Assembly: GCF_003711515.1 (NCBI RefSeq)
Contig: NW_021167086.1
Span: 248,001 to 312,000, forward strand
Origin: Sodiomyces alkalinus F11
Lineage: Eukaryota; Ascomycota; Sordariomycetes; Glomerellales; Plectosphaerellaceae
Direction: 5' to 3'
DNA length: 64,000 nt
Shown: positions 55,702-64,000 of the stretch, in pieces
Numbering within the stretch: position 1 is the stretch's first letter
Layout: each line of letters begins with the position of its first letter
Position numbers and translations under genes: made by a program
Notes under the pieces: model-generated
What the model was told of the DNA's origin: nothing
The model's database searches: none
Seen by the model: only the letters and a program-made list of their open reading frames with translations

Positions 55702-56572
55702 TCACCGTTACTCCACCCGGAGGTTGTCTGTCCGGCGCGCTGGCGAGGTGTAATCCCTTCAGACCACGCCGGTGTTCGGCCCGCTCCACATCGACCCTCA
55801 CGTCCCTCCACTTCCTCAGCAGCATCTTCGTCAAGGACTGAAACTCGAGCAGCGGGTGGGCGAGATCCTGCAACGCCGAACTCTGCAATAGGTCATACAC
55901 CGCCTTGATGAGTCCCAAATCTTGCAACCGCTTGATGAACTTGGACCAGTCCTCCGTCGAGGAGGAACCTCCCCTGCCCGCCGTCGTGGTCGGGGCCGCA
56001 GCAGCAGCAGCAGCATCCCCCGAGACCACATCGCGTATGAGAGCATTAATGAGCATCAGGGCGTTACCGCACAGGGCGTGGTCGGCGGACCGCAGCTGGG
56101 CGATGACGTGCTCGAAGAACTGGGGGTAGACGGCGACGGCAGGCTTGAGGGCGCGGAAACCGAACGAGCCCGGGACGGCGGGGACGGCGCCGCGGCTGGT
56201 GCTGGACTGCGAGTGGCTGACGAGGGCCACTAGAATGGACATGGCGCCGCGGAGGATGTTGACGAGCGGGTTGGTGACGATGAGCTCGACGATGCGCTCG
56301 ACCAGGTCCCCGGCGGCGGGACCCTCGAAGATATCCCATCCCATGTCCACCTCCAGTAACCTCGTCAGGCTCTGGAGGGAGTAGGCAAGCGTGTTCCCGC
56401 CGTTGGTCATGATGAGGCGTCGAAGGAGGACGAGGCCGCCGGAGGAGATGAAGACGTCTGCGAAGGCCGGGTCGTTGATGGAGGACTGAAGTTTGAAGAC
56501 TGCCATTTTCCGGGCAACATCCTCGTCGCTCGCGAGCCGCGACAAGAGCGCGGGGATATCTGCCTGGTCCAT
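54056..56572 (-). CDS. LMO1: ELMO-domain protein (Lmo1/CED-12 type)
   Basis: 838 residues in one exon from ATG at 56572. The N terminus is armadillo-like (IPALLSRLASDEDVARKMAVFKLQSSINDP, GGLVLLRRLIMTNGGNTLAYSLQSLTRLL). An ELMO domain lies at about 390-560 (PIARASLAVTMVLYEHFEV, LLLQWSRLHTATLLALFRVWKATGA, ELQMDLLELSFEDQWGQ). A split PH domain follows (WFSKPMPRRDTQ, PWRFARLSHNRRFLHYDDF, ITVFSYAHPP, SEWLDGLLMLLNQ). ELMO proteins pair with DOCK-family exchange factors. In yeast, Lmo1 with Dck1 activates a Rho-family GTPase (Rho5) at the plasma membrane and mitochondria. Low-complexity insertions (Ala run, Gln run of about 13, Asn/Ser runs) interrupt the conserved blocks. The Dck1 partner is not in the window. 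Confidence 0.87.
54712..54750 (-). repeat. Polyglutamine-coding tract in LMO1-type gene
   Basis: About 13 mixed CAA/CAG Gln codons on the minus strand, lying inside the PH-domain insertion. Confidence 0.85.
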
Positions 56573-57339
56573 GGCAGGCTATAAGGTGTCCACCAGAAAG
56601 ACTACTGGATATTCTTGTTCTCTGGGTGATAAGACGCCGTAATGAGTCGAGGGGAGAGCCGGGATGGAAGGGTCGAGGATGATATCGTGGTGGAAAGGCG
56701 GCTTTATCGGCGGAGGAATTGGAAGTGTATGGGAGATATCGTCGTCGTGGAGCACCGTATTGTCTTCTTTTCGTTCAGCTGTCTTCCTGAGTGTAACGGT
56801 GACGGCGTTATTAAAATTATTATTATCCGATGGATCATGCAGTGTGATGGTGTTGAGAAGGACGATGTGAAGAAGGTACGCGATACAAAAAAGTCCAGGG
56901 GTAAGGCGACGCGGCGATAGCGATAGGCCAGTAATTGTGATTGGTCAATCAGGCCCAGAGCTACTCCCCGCGTTTTGAGTGGGGTCTTCCAAGATTACAA
57001 ATCAGCCACAAGAACATGTCTCAGCCACGGACCGCTTACAGGTTACGTAACCAAGAGGTGGCGTAAAGCTACCTGTATGAATTTCTTCCTTGCTCCGTCG
57101 AGTCGCGATCCTTTGCTCTTGTAACTTTCTACCATCTCCATAACCCATCTCACCTTTGATAAGAGGGCAAGTTCGCTCATTCAACTCGCGCACCATTCTG
57201 CCCTTGCCCGAAAAGCGAGAGAATCTACGTTTTTTTATATTTATTATTACCATTCCTCTTCCATTCTCCGCAACAACCACATCTACGTTCAAGAGACGGC
57301 CACGTCCAATCCATCCGCATAATCCCCAAGGTATCCAAC
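56573..57339. other. Divergent promoter LMO1-type gene / U2AF35
   Basis: A shared promoter of 767 bases. Small frames near the start (for example 56642-56920) show no coding signal. Nothing else recognised. Confidence 0.5.
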
Positions 57340-58038
57340 ATGGCCAACTTCCTCGCCTCCATCTTTGGCACCGAGCTCGACAAGGTCAACTGCTCCTTCT
57401 ACTTCAAGATCGGCGCCTGCCGCCACGGCGACCGCTGCTCGCGCAAGCACGTCAAGCCCTCCTACAGCCAGACCATCCTCATGCCGAACCTGTACCAGAA
57501 CCCGGCCCACGACCCCAAGAACCGCATGAACCCGAGCCAGCTGCAGAACCACTTTGACGCCTTTTACGAGGACATTTGGTGCGAGCTGTGCAAGTACGGC
57601 GAGCTCGAGGAGCTAGTCGTCTGCGACAACAACAATGATCGTGCGTCAGCCTTCCCTTCCCCTTGCCTCCTTACATGTCCTACTAACACAATTTAAAAAA
57701 AAAAAAAAGACCTCATAGGAAACGTCTACGCCCGCTTCAAATACGAAGACTCGGCCCAGAAAGCCTGCGACGACCTCAACTCCCGCTGGTACGCCGCCCG
57801 CCCCATCTACTGCGAGCTCTCGCCCGTCACCGACTTCCGCGAGGCCTGCTGCCGCCTCAACTCGGGCGAGGGCTGCGTCCGCGGCGGCTTCTGCAACTTC
57901 ATCCACCGCAAGGACCCCTCCGAGGAGCTCGACCGCGAGCTGCAGCTCAGCACCAAGCGCTGGCTCAAGGACCGGGGCCGCGACGAGCGGAGTCCCTCGC
58001 GGTCGCCCACCCCGGAGCCTGCTAGGAGACGGCACTGA
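57340..58038 (+). CDS. U2 snRNP auxiliary factor small subunit (U2AF35)
   Basis: Exons 57340-57640 and 57710-58038 give 209 residues, the typical fungal length. The first CCCH zinc finger is C18-x8-C27-x5-C33-x3-H37 ([16 protein letters not shown]), followed by the U2AF-homology RRM ([59 protein letters not shown]). The second CCCH finger is [16 protein letters not shown], and a short Arg/Ser tail ends the protein. U2AF35 recognises the AG at 3' splice sites together with U2AF65. The intron joins NNND to [10 protein letters not shown]. It has a perfect TACTAAC branch word but oligo-A before the AAG acceptor. Divergent from the LMO1-type gene. Confidence 0.96.
57641..57709 (+). promoter_or_regulatory. 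U2AF35 intron with TACTAAC branch site and oligo-A before an AAG acceptor
   Basis: Donor GTGCGT; branch word TACTAAC at about 57681-57687; about fourteen A then G at the acceptor. There is no pyrimidine tract between branch site and AG, unlike the other introns in the window. The junction is fixed by the conserved protein sequence on both sides. Confidence 0.85.
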
Positions 58039-58884
58039 CAAATGAGTTGAATCGATGGATGACATATTGCTGTTACTACTGCTGTTACTACTACTACCTG
58101 TCTCTCCAGTGGGCAGAAAAGAAAAGGGAAAGGGAAGACGATGTATTCATGTTGCATGGGGAAGAAGGACCTCAAAGAAGCAAGGACGAAACCAAAGGAT
58201 GGTCACATCACCCCCCCCNNNNNNNNNNGTTGATACCTCTCGCTGCAATGTCCTGAAAGACTGTGGGTTGTTTGAGGCGAGGCTTCCATGTATGATACCC
58301 GCGAGAAGTGGTGGAGCGCCGAGGAGGTATGTATTGTGGACGGGACGGCCATATGGCAAGGAGAAGGAGGCGTTCATGGCGTTTTCAGTATGTCCTACGA
58401 ACCACATCATCAAAGAGTTTGAGAAGCATAGGACAAGATGACCAAACCAAGTTCAGGTCGGAGGGTGTCTTTTCCCTCCTTATTTCATTACCTTGCAGGT
58501 TCCCATGAGAAGCAGTTTGAATGCTAAATAAATATTCATCGCTCAGTATTGCCAGGTTGGACCATTCAATCGCCTACATCTACCATGTACCAAATGGGGA
58601 TGATTGTCCGTCGTCGTCGACTTGGGTGTCGCTGTGGTATCCTTATCCACCTTGCTCTACCTGTCCACATACCATCCTGCCTCTACCTGTCCAGCGTTTT
58701 GGGTTAACCTTTTTCCCTCAGACTTTCATAGTTACGCCTCTTCCCATGCCCATATCCTCTCAAACAACAAGACAACGGTCGCCGCAACTCCCATGGGGCC
58801 AATGCAAGCAGATATGCATATGCGGTCGACTGGTAGACCCTTCTTTTTCTTTGCTCATTTCGCTGATTCAACCAACCCGCTTTT
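58039..58884. other. Convergent spacer U2AF35 / OSH6-type gene, with assembly gap
   Basis: 3' flanks of two genes facing each other. Contains the ten-N gap. Frames crossing the gap are meaningless. No gene seen. Confidence 0.55.
58219..58228. other. Assembly gap (10 N)
   Basis: Ten N directly after a run of eight C. The real length is unknown, so distances across this point are nominal. Confidence 1.
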
Positions 58885-60936
58885 TCATTTCTTCACTTCC
58901 CCGGCCAAGTCCAGGAGCGGCTCATCGGTTTGTATGGCCGTCCCGGTCTCACTCAGCATGGTCTGAATCTCCTTTGGCGAATATCCTCCCTCGGGCGCCG
59001 TTTCAGCATCACGGTCTTGAGCAGGCTCCGTCGAGGTCCCCGTCGCTGACTCGGAAGACGAAGCGCCAGGCTTGTGCGGCGGGATGGCATTCACCTGAGA
59101 AAACTCCTGGCCCTCCACGATGGGGTAGATGTTCATAATCTGCTCGGCAACTGCCCCGGGCGTGGATCCATCACTACCAAGTACACCAGAAAGTCAGTAA
59201 ATCTCCCCTTTTCTGGCCTCGGCAGTCAGGATAGGGACAAGGGGCAGGGGGGTAGTTAAGCACATCTTAGCGTTGATGATCCATTCGAGTTCCTCGATGC
59301 CCTCCTCGGACCCGCCCGGACCGCCCTTGACGCGCCGGAAGAGCCGTGGATGCCACTCCACGCCGTCGCGAAGACGACTCTCCCGCTCCCTGCGCTGCCG
59401 GTCCTCTACCTTGGTCTTCTCGTCGGTGGCAAGGTCGTGGTCGCGGTCTCTCACGGCTTGGGTCGTCTTCTGCCATAGCCTCTGGGATTCTCGGTCTCCT
59501 TGCTCCTCGATGGGCCGCACAAGTGGATTGCTCGGTTTCGCTTCCAAGGCGTTGAAGAACATTTCCCTCACTCCGGTCTAGCCAGTGTAAGCCGATCAAT
59601 GTACCAGCAATCTGAAGAAAAGAAGGGCGGGGAGGGGGAGAATAAGGGAGAAAAAAGAAAAGAAGAATAGGGGATAAAGAAAAATAAAAAAAAAGTAGGG
59701 CGTGCAACTCACCTTGACGTCTCGGATGAACATCTCCCCACTCCACAGGCCTGACAGCTCATAGAGGATCTCGCCGGTGCTTTCCCTCTTCACATAACCG
59801 CCGATGGCGTTGTAGGTACCTCCGACCCAGCCCTTCACTTTGAATTCGACGTCGGCAACCAAGTCGAGCTCCGGACAGCGTACGTAGCTGTGGTCTCCCA
59901 GCTCGTATTTCATTTTGCCGAAAAGGATGCCTCTCGCGTACATGTTGGGTTGGGTCAGGATACTGGATAGACGCGTTGGTCAGCATACAAGGACGGGAAA
60001 AGGGGGGGGGGGGGAGGAGAGGAGAGGGCAAGACCGAACTATTTCTCTCCCTTGGTCTTGTCCACGCCCCGGTTCAGGAGGGTCAAGACAGCAGTGCCTT
60101 CCATCATACTGGCGGCGGAGTTTCCGAGGAACTTGCTCCGGGGCTTCAGGGTGCCGTCGACTCGGATATGGTGGCCGGGGACCATGTAGAAATAACTCGA
60201 CTTTGGCGGGTGGTGGGAGGTCTGCTCGGAGATGTAGTAGGCTTTCGACTTGTCGGGCAAGTCCCAGCTGCAGGTGAAGATCTCGCCAAGGACGGGGTTC
60301 AGGGGTTTCTTGACGCCTCTGCAGGAGTGGAAAGGGGAAGGGTCAGTACATTGACAGCTATAGGCGGGCGGCCGAAGCTCATGGCGCAAACGAGGGCGGA
60401 AATTGGAATCTAGGGCAGCAATGACTCACGGAGGACGGATGTGCCAGCCGCTCAGGTAGAACTTGACGACGGAGACGAATCGTTGCACGGGGTCGTCGAT
60501 TTCGGGAATGGGGAGGAGCATCTCCGGGTGGCACATGAAGCTGTTGTGGAAGAATACGAATGTCAGAGTGATCCCTCTGGGAAGCTCGCTTGGGCGGTGG
60601 GGGAGTGCAAGGCAGGGATGTTTTCTGACTTTGTTATTCTTTCGAGCATACTGCGTGGTTCGAGAATGAACGTCGGCAGGGTGACTCGACCCAGGTCGGC
60701 ACCCGGTCGAAGCTGGGAGATGATGTGAGTGAGGACTGTATAGAGGGCATTGTCAGCAGCTAGCTGTTGGGAGGTTCGGAAAGTCGAAAGTCGGGGTATA
60801 TAAAGTGTCGAGTTTACTGACCATTGCCCTGTTCGGGCTCAACCACGAGGATATCATCATCCTCGGGAGCTGGGGACTTTTGGTCGCTTGCGCTGGATCC
60901 CGCGCTGGCTGGGTACGACAGCCAACCTGTCAGCAT
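58885..60936 (-). CDS. OSH6: Oxysterol-binding protein, Osh6/Osh7 type
   Basis: Seven exons on the minus strand (60822-60936, 60630-60735, 60430-60540, 60040-60318, 59713-59962, 59264-59577, 58885-59173) give 487 residues. The ORD is complete: LGRVTLPTFILEPRSMLERI, FMCHPEMLLPIPEIDDPVQRF, YLSGWHIRPPGVKKPLNPVLGEIF, and EQTSHHPP with the His pair at about H146-H147. Then come GTYNAIGGYVKRESTGEILYELSGLW and the C-terminal EWHPRLFRRVKGG. The PRSMLE lid and SGWHIRPPGVKKPLNPVLGE resemble Osh6/Osh7, which exchange phosphatidylserine for PI4P between ER and plasma membrane. The acidic start (PEDDDILVVEPE) and Pro/Ser tail look flexible. Every junction restores frame and conserved sequence, although donors GTTCGG, GTGCTT and GTCAGA are weak. 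Confidence 0.92.
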
Positions 60937-63525
60937 GGCAGTCGATTCAAGAAAACTGATGACGTCGTTTTGGATCGTGGGGAGGCGACGGGAGGGGAGA
61001 AGGGGGATGTCGTGGGGAAACGTAAAGCTCTCTGCAAGTCGGAATAAACGAATGCACACGGCTTTATGGGATCGAAAGAGATGCAACGATGGGAAGTGGT
61101 ATGAAGTAATGGGCAAAGAGGTAAATAGATGATTAATGGTAAAGGTCAAAGCAAGGGTCAAGGTAAAGGTCAAGGTAATGGAGGGGCAAGACTCAACTGA
61201 GCGAGATTGTTCTGAGTCGAGTAGGCACATGCACCATGATTTCAGGTGACTGGGCAAGTCCGGTACTGTTCTGTCAGGCTCTTTTTTGTTTTTTTTTTGT
61301 CTTATTCTTCCCTTCCCCCTCTCTTTCGTGCAGCAGGTACGAGCAGCAGTGAGAGCACACTAAAAGCTCAGCAGAGACTAGCCCGAAGAAAATGTGCCAG
61401 TGTACCTGTATACCGTATAGGAACAAGAACCGTTGCCCCTCCTCGGAAGCGGGGGCACCGGTAAGCTGTGTGCTAGTACGTTGCGTTGTACAGTTGTAGG
61501 TATCCCGGATGTAAGGCGGGAGGCGGGGGGGCGCGGGGGTCCAGTTGGAGTGATCAAGATTTCTCGTGTGTAAGTGTGTGGTTGAAACTTGGATTAGGTG
61601 GAATGGTCTGAGGTAAAAGTTGAATAGATGGTTGTTTGAGGTAGGATTGTGTCTGGGAGTACCCTAGATGGAAAAAGGCAGGAAATGGTTGAGCTGTCTG
61701 TGAATTCACGATGGGTAAATGGATCCCACAGAATAAGCTGAATCAATTGGAACTTTTATTGAGAAGGGAAAAGGAGGAAAGAAAAAGAAAAAAAGAAGAC
61801 GAAGAAACCAATAAAAAGAGCAATAAAAATTGGGCGAAATTGAGAAACTGGCAGGTCGGCTTCAAGTTTGGCTTCACGTCTGTTGAGTGATTCAAGTGAA
61901 TCTTTATGAATCGTTTGGTGACGTGTGTTTGTGCATGAATATGTTGCACGCAGTGTTTTTGACGTCGATGGCGGATGGAAAGAAAGAGCAAAGGGAGGTC
62001 AAAAGGTCACGTCATGGGTACAAAAAGGGTGAACGAATTGGCAGGGGCAATGCAATAATAAGAGACAAAGACAACCTCGGGAGAAGCGGGACGCTTAAAT
62101 AATCCGATTTCTGTTCCTCTCTTTCTGACGGAGTGGAGGAAATTAGAGACATGTTGTGCTTTCAAGACAAGTTATATAATTACCGTACAGAAGAGGAAGG
62201 CAGCTTTTTATTTGGTATTTACTAATTAGGGTAGGTAATGAGAATGCACCAAGAACCCATTTTTGATAACTTGTGTCTACAGTGTATTTGCATCTTGGAG
62301 TACCTTACATTGTACATAGGTACCCATATCCATCGCGATTGACAAGACAAGCCTGGCCCCGCATTCAGATCGGCGAGTGGGAGACCATGAATGTAGGGTT
62401 GTGTCTGCAGCAGAACGCCATAGAAGGTCGAAGCAAATTTTGACGGGAGGGGTTGGTGGGTGATGATGATTCCCTCGGTGGTGGGGGTATGGGGTACGAA
62501 CTACAGTGTAGGGAATTCAATTCAGCCTTCGATAAAGCCTCGCCATAACCAAGGTCCATGTGCAGGTAGGTCGAGCAGAGGCGCCTGTCTAGAGACATCC
62601 ATGTATTGTATATGGTGTACTTTGTAGGTGTAGGTGTGTGTGTGTGCCTGCGTGTTCAAAGCCAAGAACAAATGGGTACCTTACAATGTATACGAAGTAG
62701 CGATGCCTTGATTGCACATGGCAAAATACCTGATAGCATGGACAGGTTCCCAGTTGCCGGAAATGCCTGAACTTGCAAGTACCCGGGCGGTTAGGGTATG
62801 GTATTCCCGAGATCCAGACCCTCTGCAGCTCTCAGAGATACAATTTAGGGTAGGGCGGTATCCGACTATCCGACCTCCCAGAACACCATCTCGTGAGGTA
62901 TGCATGTCTTTTAGATATTGAAGCACATGGCATGGTGGGGACTCTATCCCAGTGTCCCAACACATGACAAGCCACACCTGCCCCTGGGTTCAATACCTGG
63001 TACCCTTGTCCAATGTACCGTTGCATGCCCTGCGGAGTGAGGATTAGAAATGTTAACCCAACCAAGTACAAAGATACTATCTCGAAGCCTACCATCTCGA
63101 GCCGCTTGCAGAATGGAAATGGATTGCTCTGGACACTTGACGTCCTAGCAAAAGGTACGTGTCCCAGGCCTCCAGAGAAACCCGGGAGGAAGGCGATCTC
63201 AGGACATTCGCATCAGCATCTGTCGCGGACTTCAATACCCATTGAGATGAGAAACCGACGTTGCCTTGACCGAAGTACTGCATACGACGTAAGCATCAGC
63301 GACACCCGCCACAGGTAAGTCGGCCGGGTGGCTGACCAAAAGTCACGGCGGTACTCAGTACGGACTCGGTGGTGGGGTCATGGCCCGGAGGGAATTCGAC
63401 CATGCTGTCACGTGGCCTACACGGGTTAAGTAAGCGAATGGAGAGAAACGGTCAACTGGTGCCTATCGCGTTCTTATCTGCAAGATATCTACACTAGAGC
63501 CGAGCCCCATCACAGTCGTCCTCAC
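60937..63525. other. Spacer between OSH6-type gene and GMC oxidoreductase
   Basis: 2.6 kb with the OSH6 promoter and the 3' flank of the GMC gene. It holds AGGTCA-like words spaced 12 bases apart at 61143-61172 and GTAGGTGTAGGTGTGTGTGTG near 62625-62645. ORFs here are short and not recognisable. Confidence 0.5.
61142..61176 (+). repeat. AGGTCA-type words at 12-base spacing
   Basis: AGGTCA at 61143, GGGTCA at 61155 and AGGTCA at 61167, about 200 bases upstream of the OSH6-type start. The related hexamer array before the mannosyltransferase is at 20185-20214. Confidence 0.6.
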
Positions 63526-64000
63526 TCACGCCTGGCCAAGAATCACCTCGGACGCCTTCTCGCTGACCATAAACGTCGCAATGACGGGGAACGAGCCAGG
63601 CGTGCGAGGAAACACACTCGCATCCACGACCCGCAGCCCCCTCACGCCACGAACGCGAAACTCGGAATCCAACACGGCCATCTCGTCATCGTCCGCGCCG
63701 ATGGGACACGTGCTGGTGACGTGATGCCCGAACGCATCGTCGCGAATCCACGCCTCGTCCGCCTCCGGGTCCGCACAGCTCCCGTCCGGGTTCGGCCCCG
63801 CAGCACACGGCGGGTGCGTGATCTCCACGGGCGCCGCGCCGCCCCTCACGCGCCCGAACGCGCGCCGTCCCCACGCCACGCCGTCCTTGATGGCGCCGAT
63901 ATCGACGTCCGCACCCTCGGCGAACAGGTGGAAATTGATCTCCGGCATCTCGGTCGGGTCGGCGGACCGCAGCTTCACCACCCCGCGCCGGTTCTGCGGC
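63526..64000 (-). CDS. GMC oxidoreductase, C-terminal part (continues past right edge)
   Basis: The minus-strand frame is open to the window edge and ends TGA at 63526-63528; about 157 codons are present. The segment matches the GMC_oxred_C domain: RRGVVKLRSADPTEMPEINFHLF, then GHHVTSTCPIGADDDEMAVLD with the conserved catalytic-type His, and the closing LRVVDASVFPRTPGSFPVIATFMVSEKASEVIL that completes the FAD site. Relatives are FAD-dependent alcohol, choline, glucose or aryl-alcohol oxidases and dehydrogenases. Substrate cannot be inferred because the N-terminal FAD fold lies outside. The ending FPRTPGSFPVIATF departs slightly from the common FPTIPGGNTNAPTIM, suggesting a divergent subgroup. 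Confidence 0.88.
   Translation of the reverse strand, partial: PQNRRGVVKLRSADPTEMPEINFHLFAEGADVDIGAIKDGVAWGRRAFGRVRGGAAPVEITHPPCAAGPNPDGSCADPEADEAWIRDDAFGHHVTSTCPIGADDDEMAVLDSEFRVRGVRGLRVVDASVFPRTPGSFPVIATFMVSEKASEVILGQA

Noticed and set aside
5473..60936. A biosynthetic or defence gene cluster
   Set aside because: Neighbouring genes are conserved housekeeping genes of unrelated pathways with their own promoters. No synthase, transporter or NLR-type gene is present.
62985..63002. GGTTCAATACC resembling a tRNA B box
   Set aside because: No A box or foldable acceptor stem found at the right distance.

Overview
The window reads as nuclear DNA of a filamentous ascomycete, most likely a Sordariomycete. 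The genes are GC-rich with strong C/G-ending codon bias, carry short spliceosomal introns (about 60-160 nt, with CTAAC/CTGAC-type branch points), and are separated by more AT-rich spacers full of GGTACC/TACCTAGGTA-like and TACTCCGTA-like words. There is no operon structure. About twenty-one protein genes are supported, most of them conserved housekeeping genes. One ten-base run of N at 58219-58228 shows that this is a scaffold.

Layout: acetyl-CoA hydrolase (ACH1, cut by the left edge); an anchored Ubp16/USP30-type deubiquitinase; a Kes1/Osh4-type oxysterol-binding protein divergent from the complex III chaperone BCS1; a PARG-fold protein with an N-terminal PCNA-binding-like peptide; a secreted GH43 endo-arabinanase; a VPS9-ankyrin-PX-BAR-like protein (Vrl1 type); an Anp1/Mnn9-family mannosyltransferase; the peroxisomal E2 PEX4; and a 1,017-residue disordered protein. 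A gene-poor stretch of about 7.8 kb (27.5-35.4 kb) then holds only CGR1, a decayed coding relic and one doubtful small ORF. It is followed by a coiled-coil membrane protein, a PXB-PX protein (Lec1 type), SDH1, a TIM-barrel gene interrupted by a single in-frame TAG, a GRF zinc-finger protein divergent from a Zn2Cys6 factor, an ELMO-domain protein (Lmo1 type) divergent from the U2AF small subunit, an Osh6/7-type lipid-transfer protein, and the 3' end of a GMC oxidoreductase cut by the right edge.

Functional threads: five genes concern lipid exchange, phosphoinositide-binding membranes or small-GTPase signalling (KES1, VRL1, LEC1, LMO1, OSH6). Four concern mitochondria or acetyl-CoA (ACH1, UBP16-like, BCS1, SDH1). 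I see no evidence of a secondary-metabolite cluster or an intact transposon. The most unusual items are the PIP-box/RG-rich/PARG architecture, the single TAG inside a 752-codon frame, the U2AF35 intron whose 3' splice site follows oligo-A instead of a pyrimidine tract, and the strong enrichment of one 10-bp palindrome in spacers.
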